Positions 43,289 to 52,412 of a stretch of 64,000 nucleotides of DNA are shown piece by piece (the stretch's first letter is position 1; every line of letters begins with the position of its first letter). Origin of the DNA: Palsa-506 sp963755815 (GTDB lineage Bacteria; Actinomycetota; Actinomycetes; Streptosporangiales; Streptosporangiaceae). The notes below the pieces were generated by a model. The model was not told where the DNA came from. It searched no databases and was given only the letters and a program-made list of their open reading frames with translations. The stretch spans positions 620,001 to 684,000 of the forward strand of contig CAVWLF010000005.1 in the NCBI GenBank assembly GCA_963755815.1, given 5' to 3'. The position numbers and the translations under genes are program-made.

Positions 43289-44086
43289 TCAGATGCTCGC
43301 GGCCCGCTTGAACAAGATGGTCGCGAGGGTGAAGGCGACGACGATGATGCCGCCGAACTCGATCAGCGTGAGCCAGAGGTGGCTACCGGGCGGCTGGTTC
43401 AGGAGCAGTGCCCGGAGGGTGTCGACGGCCTGGGTGATCGGCTGGTTGGCGGTGACGACCCGCAGCCAGGACGGCATCGTGCCGGCCGGGACGAGGGCGC
43501 TGCTGAAGAAGATCGGGATGATGATGATCGCGCCGAGCTGCTGGGCGACTTCCACGCTCTTGCCGAGCAGCCCGATCATCGCCGCGAGCAGGGACAGGGC
43601 GAGCGTGACGAGCAGGAAGACGGCGACGGTCATGAGCCCATTCGCCGATCCCCGCGGCGGGGCGGAAGCCGACGGCATAGCCGGCTGCGATGGTCACGGC
43701 GAGGCCGAGCAGGCCGCGGGCGAGATCGGCGATGAGGTGGCCGGCGATGAGAGCGGACTTGGCCATGGGCAGGGTGCGGAACCGGTCGATGATGCCTTCC
43801 AGCATGTCGGCCGCGACGCTGATCGTGGTGGTGACCGCGGCGAAGGCCGCTGCCACGACGAGGATCCCGGGCATGACGAAGTTGATGTAGCTGCCATGCG
43901 TGCCGGTGTTGATGGCGCCGCCGAGCAGGAAGACGGCGACCACCACGATCAGGACAGGCTGCAGCGTGACGTTGGCTAGCTGCTCGGGGTCGTGGCGGAT
44001 GTGCCGGAGGCTGCGCTTGGCCATTTCCCAGTAGTCGCTGGCCACCCAGGCAGCGGACTGGCGGCGGGTCCGGGCAGGCAGGGCGG

Positions 44087-44090
<4 letters not shown>
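43289..44090 (-). pseudogene. ABC-2 type exporter permease (DrrB-like), one frameshift
   Basis: ATG at 44090: SDYWEMAKRSLRHIRHDPEQ, QPVLIVVVAVFLLGGAINTG, GILVVAAAFAAVTTTISVAA and MLEGIIDRFRTLPMAKSALI. At about 43640 one extra G in a GGG run breaks the frame. The next frame continues LMTVAVFLLVTLALSLLAAM and FFSSALVPAGTMPSWLRVVT to the stop at 43289. Six helices are restored on correction. The start overlaps the ATPase stop (ATGA). Partner of the DrrA-like ATPase. Confidence 0.82.
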
Positions 44091-45070
<980 letters not shown>

Positions 45071-45149
45071 GGCCCCGGCCGAAGCAGCGCGTCATGCCCC
45101 CGTGCGGCGGGTGCCTGGCTGGCCCGCATCGATGTCCTTCCCCTCGCGG

Positions 45150-45178
45150 ACACTATTCGTACGTAATACAAATAGTGT
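45150..45178. promoter_or_regulatory. TetR operator
   Basis: Perfect 8-base arms acactatt (45150-45157) and aatagtgt (45171-45178) around a 13-base AT-rich spacer containing cgtacg. It lies in the 126-base divergent gap between the ABC exporter and TetR genes, where a repressor would block both promoters. Confidence 0.65.
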
Positions 45179-45196
45179 TACTCGTATGCTGTACGC

Positions 45197-45940
45197 GTGG
45201 CAACTGCGCACGACCACCGCCCCATCTGGGCCCTGCCCGAGCGGCCGGCCGCAAGCCGCGCTACACCCGCGAGCAGATCGCCGACGCCGCGCTGCGGATC
45301 GCGGACCAGGAAGGATTCGGCGCGGTCACGATGAAGCGGATCGCCGTCGAACTCGGCGCAGCGACGATGACGCTCTACTACTACGTGCGCAACAAGAGCG
45401 ACATCGTCGCGCTGATGCAGGACGCGATCCTCGCCGACATCCTCGTCCCGGACGCAGTGCCTGCGCGGCGGCTGGCGGGACGCCACCACCGCGATCGCCC
45501 GGCGGACCAGGGACGTGCTCATGGCCCACCCCTGGTCGCTGGCGTCGCTAAACGAGGCCCAGTTCGGGCCCAACGCCATGCGCCACTTCGAGCAGTCCCT
45601 CGCCGCGGTCGCCGGCACCGGGCTCGCCCTCCCGGCCAGGTTCGAGCTCATCGGCGCCGTCGACGACTACGTGTCCGGCAACTCCCTGCACGCCGTCGAG
45701 TCCCTGGCCCGCGCCAAGCTAGCCGAGGAAGACCCGGCGATGGCCGCCGCCGCGGTCGCCTACGGCATCGCCCGGCTCCAGACCGGGGACTTCCCTCAGC
45801 TAAGCGCGATCGCCGCGGCCAGCGGCCAGGCCGCAGAACCTCCTGTGCCCCCCATGACAGAAGCCGCCCTGACCAGCCAGTTCGAACACGGCCTCCAGGC
45901 TTTGCTCGATGGCCTCGCCGTGCACATGAACATCAGTTGA
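45197..45940 (+). pseudogene. TetR-family regulator, one or two frameshifts
   Basis: GTG at 45197 gives ATAHDHRPIWALPERPA; the frame then changes near 45250 to GRKPRYTREQIADAALRIAD, GFGAVTMKRIAVELGAATMT and LYYYVRNKSDIVALMQDAI. Near 45470 one extra base shifts to GGWRDATTAIARRTRDVLMA, HPWSLASLNEAQFGPNAM and a normal C-terminus ending HMNIS at 45940. The helix-turn-helix is intact. The first shift may instead reflect a different start. It likely controls the adjacent ABC exporter. Confidence 0.7.
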
Positions 45941-46003
45941 CACTGCCCCGGCCAGGCGGTCGCCCTTCTCGATGTTCGCCGCGCCTGAGCTGGCGCGATC
46001 ACG

Positions 46004-46303
46004 CTAGCCGCCGGCGATCGCCCCGACGATCAGGAAGGGCTCGGCGCCCGTCGCGACCGCGTCGGGCAGCGGGTCGTCCGGCGACTCGTGGGAGAGGTCC
46101 TGCTCGCAGGCGAAGAACCGCACGAACGGCCGGCGCTGTCTGCGTGACGTGGTCGCGGATCGTCCCGCGCAGCATCGGATAGCGGGCCTCGAGCGCGTCG
46201 AGCACCGAGCGCTGCGTGACCTGGCCCGCGACCTCGAGCTGTCACCTCGCCGTCGACGCTGCGCCAGCGTCCGCAGGTGCGCCGGAAGCACGACGCGGAT
46301 CAT
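46004..46303 (-). pseudogene. MoaD/ThiS-like small protein with several frameshifts
   Basis: ATG at 46303 begins MIRVVLPAHLRTLAQ. Pieces then lie in different frames: VDGEVT, then VLDALEARYPMLRGTIRDHV, then RRPFVRFFACEQDLSHESPD and DAVATGAEPFLIVGAIAGG to the stop. Joined, they give a beta-grasp protein of about 95 residues ending in GG, as in MoaD and ThiS sulfur carriers. At least two or three single-base changes occur in 300 bases. The start overlaps the stop of the BNR gene (ATGA), so the two form one operon. Confidence 0.7.
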
Positions 46304-47413
46304 GGCAGCGTCTGGACCTCGACCGACAGCACGGCCGGAAGATCGCGGACGATCGGCGCCCAGTTGTCGCCGGCGTCGGCCGACGCGTAGACCTGCCCGC
46401 CGGTGGTGCCGAAATAGACGCCGCACGAATCGAGCGAGTCGACGGCCATCGCGTCGCGCAGCACGTTCACGTAGCAGTCGCTCTGCGGCAGGCCGTTCGT
46501 CAGCGGCTCCCACTCGTTGCCGCCGGTGCGGCTGCGGTAGACGCGCAGCTTCCCGTCGGGCGGAAATGCTCCGAGTCGCTCTTGATCGGCACGACGTAGA
46601 TCGTTTCCGGCTCGTGCGCATGAACGTCGATCGCGAACCCGAAGTCGGTCGGCAGATTTCCGCTGACCTCGCGCCACGAGTCGCCGGCGTCGTCGCTGCG
46701 CATCACGTCCCAGTGCTTCTGCATGAACAGCACGTTCGGGCGCGAGGGTGCATCGCGATGCGGTGCACGCAGTGGCCGACCTCGGCGTCGGGTCGGGGAT
46801 GTATTCGAACTGCAGCCCGCGGTTGATCGGCCGCCACGTCTTGCCCGCCGTCGTCGGTGCGGAACGCGCCCGCCGCCGAGATCGCGATGAAGATCCGCTG
46901 CGGATCGCTCGGATCGAGAAGGATCGTGTGCAGGCACATCCCGCCGGCGCCCGGCTGCCAGCGCGGCCCGAGCCGTGGCCGCGCAGCCCGGCAGCTCCTG
47001 CCAGGTCTGCCCGCCGTCGGTCGAGCGGAACAAGCGCGGCATCCTCCACGCCGGCGTAGACGGTGTCCGGATCGGTCAGCGAGGGTTCGAGATGCCAGAC
47101 GCGCTTGAACTCCCAGGGATGCGGCGTGCCGTCGTACCACTGGTGCGTGCCGGGGACGCCATCGTAGACGAACTTGTTGCCGACCGGCTCCCACGTCTTG
47201 CCGCCGTCGTCGGAGCGCTGGATCACCTGCCCGAACCAGCCGCTGCGACTGCGACGCATACAGCCGGTTCGGGTCGACGGGCGAGCCCTTGAGGTGATAG
47301 ATCTCCCAGCCCGCAAAATGCGGGCCGCTGACCTCCCACTGCTCGCGCTTGCCGTCCGAGGTCAGGACGAACGCGCCCTTGCGCGTGCCGACCAGAACCC
47401 GAACGCCACTCAT
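46300..47413 (-). pseudogene. BNR/sialidase-like beta-propeller protein with many frameshifts
   Basis: ATG at 47413: VRVLVGTRKGAFVLTSDGKR, then, across at least six frame changes, GWFGQVIQRSDDGGKTWEPV, TPHPWEFKRVWHLEPSLTDP, LFRSTDGGQTWQELPG, TDDGGKTWRPINRGLQFEYI, VLFMQKHWDVMRSDDAGDSW and VYASADAGDNWAPIVRDLPA. Repeated S-x-D-x-G-x-T/D-W Asp-boxes show a six- or seven-bladed propeller of about 370 residues. It is not a proven sialidase. The number of frameshifts suggests either a pseudogene or poor sequence. Confidence 0.75.
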
Positions 47414-47688
47414 AGCTGATCCCCTTCCAGCGTGGCCGGACACGGCGACCTGCCAGGTCAGGATAATGATCATGCCGGCCCTTGGCGTCGCCTGCTCAGG
47501 GCTTATCACAAGCCCACTGACATTAAGACGGCAGACGAGCAGAAGACTCATCGCCCGGCTCGCGCGGACTGTCGTGGCTCCCGGTTAGGTTCCGGCACGA
47601 GATCTGGCCTGGCGGAGATGGCCGGTGGTCCTGCCGGGTAAGCCGCTACGGTGCCTGGCATGCGCGGCCAGCATTGGCTAGTCGCTGG

Positions 47689-48387
47689 TTAGCCCGCCAC
47701 GTCCACGTACAGGCGGCCGGGCAGCCGCCCGACCCGGAATGCCGTGGCCTTGGCCAGGCCGACCACCACGCTGAGGACCCCGTCGAAGTCACCGGTCACC
47801 GCGTAGCCCTTGAGCATCGGATAACCGGTCGAGGCCGACAGCCGCGCGATCGTGCTCGCGCCGGAGCCGGCGTGGCCCTGCGCGGGGTGAATCGTGATCA
47901 GCAGGTACCGCTGCCCCGGAACGCTGACCGACTTCCCGGACGCGCCCGCGACCACCTTCGAGACGTACCAGATGTCATAGCCCGGCGTCGGCCCGCGGAA
48001 GTTGAAGACGATGCGGTCGTAGCCGCATTCAGGATGCGTCCCGGTCCTGATGGCCGTGATGACCGGCACCGGCGGCGTCGCGAAATGCCGTGTGACATGC
48101 GCCGGCGTGGTCTGCCACGGCTGGTCGTCACAGCCGGGCGGAGGATCCGGCGGCAGCGCGAGCGACGGGCCGCGCGACGGCTTGGCGGCCGGCGAGGCAG
48201 GCGGGCCCGGGGACACGGACGCGGGCGGCGGCGCCGGGGACGACGCAGCGGACGACGCGGACGACGGCCGCGGGGACGACGGAGCCGGCCCGGCCGCGGT
48301 GCTGCCCGCGCCGCACGACGCGGTCGCCAGCACGGCCGCCAGGACGGCCGTCGCTAAGGCCGTCAGGTACGTGCTCGGGCGCTGCAT
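47689..48387 (-). CDS. Lipoprotein with AMIN-like domain
   Basis: A 232-residue exported lipoprotein: signal and lipobox (LAAVLATASCGAGS), a Ser/Pro-rich linker of about 50 residues, then a beta-rich domain (YDRIVFNFRGPTPGYDIWYV; AFRVGRLPGRLYVDVAG) as in AMIN-like domains of actinobacteria, which may bind envelope polysaccharide. ATG at 48387. The 275 bases before the BNR start show nothing recognisable. Confidence 0.8.
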   Translation of the reverse strand: MQRPSTYLTALATAVLAAVLATASCGAGSTAAGPAPSSPRPSSASSAASSPAPPPASVSPGPPASPAAKPSRGPSLALPPDPPPGCDDQPWQTTPAHVTRHFATPPVPVITAIRTGTHPECGYDRIVFNFRGPTPGYDIWYVSKVVAGASGKSVSVPGQRYLLITIHPAQGHAGSGASTIARLSASTGYPMLKGYAVTGDFDGVLSVVVGLAKATAFRVGRLPGRLYVDVAG

Positions 48388-48472
48388 CGTGACCTCCGTT
48401 CCGCAGCCAGCCGCGCTCCGGCGATCCCGCCGGCCGGCGCCGCCCCGGCGCCGGGCCGTGGCGGGCTGAACG

Positions 48473-48907
48473 TCAGTCGATCGGCGCGGTCAGCTCGAGC
48501 TGGATGTTGTCCGGGTCGCGGAAGGGAAGGACGTAGATCCCGAACGAGGGCAGGGCGGTGATCTCCCCGTGCGGCACGCCGCGGCCGTCAAACAGGCTGA
48601 CCGCCTGGTCCAGATCGGCGCGGCTGGGCACGTCGAAGCTGAGGTGATCAAGGCCGACCCGGTCATCGTCGAACCGGTCGTCAGCCGGGGCAACCGGCCG
48701 CAGGCCCATCAGCAGGTTGCCGCGGGCCATCACGACGCCGCCGAACAGGATCTCGTTCATCGCCTCGGCCGCCGGGTCATCCGCGGCGGGCGACTCCACC
48801 GCCACGTCGAATCCGAGCAGGCTGGTGTAGAACTCGCGGCTTCGGGCCAGGTCGGTAACGGTCAGGCGGAGATGGTGGATACCGCCGGTCGGGATCTGTC
48901 CGGCCAT
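48473..48907 (-). CDS. VOC-fold (glyoxalase-like) protein
   Basis: A 144-residue VOC protein: GIHHLRLTVTDLARSREFYT, RVGLDHLSFDVPSRADLDQA and YVLPFRDPDNIQLELTAP. Metal ligands His (HHLRL), His (LDHLSF) and Glu (LELT) are present. ATG at 48907 fits the family start; the frame to 48991 is not conserved. Substrate unknown. Confidence 0.87.
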   Translation of the reverse strand: MAGQIPTGGIHHLRLTVTDLARSREFYTSLLGFDVAVESPAADDPAAEAMNEILFGGVVMARGNLLMGLRPVAPADDRFDDDRVGLDHLSFDVPSRADLDQAVSLFDGRGVPHGEITALPSFGIYVLPFRDPDNIQLELTAPID

Positions 48908-49261
48908 GTCGTTCTCCTTCGCGGTCGGCGCGCTGAACTCAGTGCGCTGAATTCCGCAGCACCAGGGCACTGATCCCTCGCATCGTCGCACGAGAAGCTT
49001 TCTGAATCTCCCGTTCCGCCCGCAGGGCGCCGCGCAGCTGCCGTCCGCCGCCAGCGGGCCGGCCCGGCGAGGCCAGCGGGCGCCGGTCCGCTCCCCCGGC
49101 CGGGACCGAGGCGGGGCGGCCGCCGCGGGGATGATTACGCTGGCAGCCGTTAAGCTTTCGCCGGTTCCGGCGGCCGTTCCTAGCCGCTGAGACCAGCCAC
49201 AGAATTAACGGGGCCCGGCGTCCCGGTCCCGATGCTGAACGGCCCGCACTGAGGGGACCCG
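48908..49261. other. Intergenic region, 354 bases
   Basis: Between the divergent VOC and aspartic-protease-like genes. Very GC-rich in the middle; the outer parts may hold promoters. I see no gene, RNA or repeat. Confidence 0.45.
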
Positions 49262-50407
49262 ATGAGCTTGCACCGGCCAGGGCGCGCCCGGCAGCGCCCG
49301 GCCCGCCAGCGCCCGGCCCGGCAGCGCCGGGGCAGGCCGCGCCCGGCCGGCCGGCGCCCCGCCCGGCGGCTGGCTACCGGCGGCGCCGTCATCGCGGCCG
49401 TAGTGGCCGTCGCTTCCTGCGCCGGCCCTGGCGCCACCGGCGGCGGGCCGGCCAGGACGAGCGGAGTCGTGCAGTTCGCACTCCCCCCGGCCGGGCACGG
49501 CTGCACCGGCGCGAGACGGCTCGCTGGCGGCGGGGCGAGATTCCCGGTCACGGTCAGCACCCGGCAGTCCCAGGTCGCGGCGCTGGCCAACGTTTGCATC
49601 AACGGGGCGGGCCCGTTTCCGTTCGTTATTGACACCGGCGCCCAGGGAACAGTGCTGTCGTCGTCGCTGGCCACGAAGCTCGGGCTGCCGAAGGTCGGCG
49701 CGCCGCTGCCCATCGGCGGCGCCGGGTGCTCGGCCAATGCCCAGCCGTCCAGGATCACCGGCTGGAACGTGGCCGGCCTGCCGCTCCGGCCGGAGGACGT
49801 CATCTCGCTCAAGATCCCGCTCTTCGGCGGCCGCGGCCAGCCGGACGGCCTGCTCGGATCGGATGTGTGGAGCCGGTTCGGGGCGATGCGCCTTGATTTC
49901 GCCCGCGGGAACATCACGGTGCCCGGGCCCGAGCGGCCAGCGCCGGCCCGCACGATCACGATCCCCGGTCCGTCGGCGGCCCCGGTTCCGGCCGTCCTGC
50001 TGCGCGGCCGGCCGGCGGCCGTGGTCCCGATGACGGTCATCAGCGGACCGGGCTTCACCGGGATCACCGTGCCGGTCAGGCTGGGCACGCAGGCGCCGGC
50101 CAGCTTCACGCCGGACACCGGCGCATCGCAGTCGGTGGTGGATCCGGCCACGGCCAGCCAGGCCGGCCTGGCCAGCGCCCATGCCCGGGGCCGGCAGGGC
50201 ACCGTCTGCACGGTCGTGACGGTGCCCGAGGTCAGGACGGGACCGTGGTCGGTGGCCGGCCATCCGCTGACGCCGCAGGTCGCCGGGGTGATCGGCCTCA
50301 AGAGCACGACCGGGGTGGCGGGCCTGCTCGGCGCCGACCAGATGAGCAGGTTCGGCTCAGTGATCTTCGACTACGCCGGCGGCCGGCTCGTGCTCGGCGC
50401 CGGCTGA
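49262..50407 (+). CDS. Exported lipoprotein with two aspartic-protease-like (DTG) motifs
   Basis: A 381-residue protein. Arg-rich start, a helix with lipobox-like end (VIAAVVAVASCAGPG), then two similar halves. Half one has FPFVIDTGAQGTVLSSSLA and LLGSDVWSRFGAMRLDFARG. Half two has ASFTPDTGASQSVVDPATA and LLGADQMSRFGSVIFDYAGG. Each half carries DTG plus the later hydrophobic-hydrophobic-Gly motif of retropepsin-like proteases. Two halves in one chain recall the bilobed pepsin plan, which is rare in bacteria. Proteolytic activity is an inference. Confidence 0.75.
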   Translation: MSLHRPGRARQRPARQRPARQRRGRPRPAGRRPARRLATGGAVIAAVVAVASCAGPGATGGGPARTSGVVQFALPPAGHGCTGARRLAGGGARFPVTVSTRQSQVAALANVCINGAGPFPFVIDTGAQGTVLSSSLATKLGLPKVGAPLPIGGAGCSANAQPSRITGWNVAGLPLRPEDVISLKIPLFGGRGQPDGLLGSDVWSRFGAMRLDFARGNITVPGPERPAPARTITIPGPSAAPVPAVLLRGRPAAVVPMTVISGPGFTGITVPVRLGTQAPASFTPDTGASQSVVDPATASQAGLASAHARGRQGTVCTVVTVPEVRTGPWSVAGHPLTPQVAGVIGLKSTTGVAGLLGADQMSRFGSVIFDYAGGRLVLGAG

Positions 50408-50540
50408 CCGGCCCGGCCAGCGGGCCCGGCTGACGAGCCCGGCCGGCGTGCTGCCCGGCGGGTGGCCCGGCCGGCCGATGTCCCGGCAGGCCAGTGTGCT
50501 GGCCGGCCGGGATGGCTGAGCGCCTGTCACACTGGGCGCC

Positions 50541-51530
50541 ATGAGCGACGTCCCCTCGGGTGCCCGGTGGGGCATCACGGTTCCGTTTGACGTTCCGCTG
50601 CACGATCACCGGCGGTGGTTCGAGTTGCTGGAGGAACTCGGCTACACCGACGCCTGGTCCGGCGAGGCCGACGGCCTGGACGGATTCTCGCCGCTGCTGC
50701 TGGCCGCGGCGTGGACGTCGTCGCTGCGCGTCGGCCCGGCCATCATCCCGGCCTACACCCGCGGCCCGGCGGTGCTCGCGCAGAGCGCCGCGGCCCTGGC
50801 CGAGGCGGCGCCCGGCCGGTCCGTGCTCGGCATCGGCACGTCCTCCGACGTGATCGTCGAGAAGTGGAACGGCATTCCCTTCACCGAGCCCTACCGCCGG
50901 GCCCGCGACACGCTGCGGTTCCTGCGGGACGCGCTGGCCGGGCAGCGCGTCGACCGCGACTACGGCACCTTCGCCGTGCGCGGCTTCCGGCTGGCCCGGC
51001 CGGTGCCCGACCCGCCGCCGCTCTACCTCGCCGCCCTTCGCCCGGGCATGCTCCGGCTGGCCGGACGGGAGGCGGACGGGGTGATCGTGAACTGGCTGGC
51101 CGCCGGAGACGTCCCGACGGTCGTGGCCGAGATGCGGGCCGCCGCGGGCGCGGAGGCCGACTCCAGGGGCGTGGCCGCCCGGATCTTCGTCTGCCCGAGC
51201 GAGGACGCGGCCGCGGTGCGCGCGGTCGGCCGCCGGGCGATTGCCGCGTACCTGAACGTGACGGTCTACGCGGAGTTTCACCGCTGGCTGGGGCGGGCGC
51301 CGGCGCTCCAGGGCATGTGGGACGCGTGGCAGGCCGGCGATCGGAAGGCGGCGCTGGCCGCAATCGATGACGACCTGGTCGATCAGCTCATCGTGCATGG
51401 CTCGCCCGCGGCCTGCCGCGAGCAGATCCGGCGCTACGTGGCAGGCGGGGTCACGGTGCCGATCATCGCCTTGATCGGGCCGTACGGGGATCTGGAAGCC
51501 GCCATCCGCGGGCTCGCCCCGGACGGCTGA
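50541..51530 (+). CDS. LLM-class F420-dependent oxidoreductase
   Basis: A 329-residue luciferase-like TIM-barrel enzyme: RWFELLEELGYTDAWSGEAD, LRVGPAIIPAYTRGPAVLAQ, GRSVLGIGTSSDVIVEKWNG and PPPLYLAALRPGMLRLAGRE are characteristic. These enzymes use F420 (or FMN) for hydride transfer. ATG at 50541. It converges on the DUF2993 gene. Substrate unknown. Confidence 0.88.
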   Translation: MSDVPSGARWGITVPFDVPLHDHRRWFELLEELGYTDAWSGEADGLDGFSPLLLAAAWTSSLRVGPAIIPAYTRGPAVLAQSAAALAEAAPGRSVLGIGTSSDVIVEKWNGIPFTEPYRRARDTLRFLRDALAGQRVDRDYGTFAVRGFRLARPVPDPPPLYLAALRPGMLRLAGREADGVIVNWLAAGDVPTVVAEMRAAAGAEADSRGVAARIFVCPSEDAAAVRAVGRRAIAAYLNVTVYAEFHRWLGRAPALQGMWDAWQAGDRKAALAAIDDDLVDQLIVHGSPAACREQIRRYVAGGVTVPIIALIGPYGDLEAAIRGLAPDG

Positions 51531-51542
51531 CCGCGGCGCGGG

Positions 51543-52412
51543 CTAGCCGCCGAAGGCGACGTCGTGGCCGGCCACCCGGATGGTGATGCCGGCCGATGTG
51601 ACGACCACGCTCTGAATCTTCATGCCGAGCGGCAGCTTGGGAATGGGCACGTTGATGTTGCGCGCCTGGTTGATGATGCTGCCCGGCAGGCCGTCGTTGG
51701 AGACCAGGTGCACCTTGATCTCGTGGCCGTTGACCCTGACGATCTGCCAGGTCGCTGACGCGTTGAACAGCCCCAGCAGGCTGATGGATGCCTTCACCTC
51801 ATCGCTGCTGACGGGCTTAAGGGTCAGGCCCGACGCGCCGATGGCCTGGCCGAGTTGCCCGCCGGCCAGGTTCCCGATGGCGTTCTTCATGCTGCCGAAG
51901 GTGATCACTCCGGTGCCGGCCAGGCTGCCGACCGTGCCCGCGCTATAGCCGGAGTTCATCCTGACATCGCTCATGGTGGCATTGATGCTCTTGATCTCGA
52001 CCGGCCCCGTCTTGACGTTCTGGGAGCTGATCTGGACTTCCTGGAAATGGCGGCTGATCACCTGGGTCAGGAACGGGAAGCCCTTGACCGACACGGTCGG
52101 CTTGGCGGGGAAGCCCTGATCCTGGATCTGGGAGGCGATCCGGCCCTGCACGTAGAACGCCGCCAGCCGGTCAACGGCAACGAGCACGACCAGCAGCACA
52201 ACCAGGGTGATGATCGTATTCCTGAGCCGGTGGCGCCGCCTGACCGGCCCGGCCGGAGGCTGGTAGCCGGGGGCTGGGTAACCCCCGGTGGGGCCTTGAC
52301 TGCCGGGGTCCTGGTAGCCGGGGCGCTGGTAGATCTCGGTGGGATTCTGGTCGCCGGGACCTTGGCTGCCGGGACGCTGGTAGCTCTCGGTGGGAGAATC
52401 GTCGCCGCTCAT
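51543..52412 (-). CDS. DUF2993 (LmeA-like) membrane-anchored phospholipid-binding protein
   Basis: A 289-residue protein. The cytoplasmic N-terminus has repeats PTESYQRPG and PTEIYQRPG. A helix follows (TIITLVVLLVVLVAVDRLAA), then an exported DUF2993 domain (ASQIQDQGFPAKPTVSVKGF; FLTQVISRHFQEVQISSQNV). The family member LmeA of mycobacteria binds phosphatidylinositol and supports lipomannan growth. The start overlaps the stop of the kinase gene (ATGA). The PTE repeats resemble the kinase's juxtamembrane repeats, so it may be a substrate. Confidence 0.82.
   Translation of the reverse strand: MSGDDSPTESYQRPGSQGPGDQNPTEIYQRPGYQDPGSQGPTGGYPAPGYQPPAGPVRRRHRLRNTIITLVVLLVVLVAVDRLAAFYVQGRIASQIQDQGFPAKPTVSVKGFPFLTQVISRHFQEVQISSQNVKTGPVEIKSINATMSDVRMNSGYSAGTVGSLAGTGVITFGSMKNAIGNLAGGQLGQAIGASGLTLKPVSSDEVKASISLLGLFNASATWQIVRVNGHEIKVHLVSNDGLPGSIINQARNINVPIPKLPLGMKIQSVVVTSAGITIRVAGHDVAFGG

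Noticed and set aside
46300..47413. True exo-sialidase
   Set aside because: Asp-boxes only show a propeller; the arginine triad and FRIP motif of sialidases are not visible.
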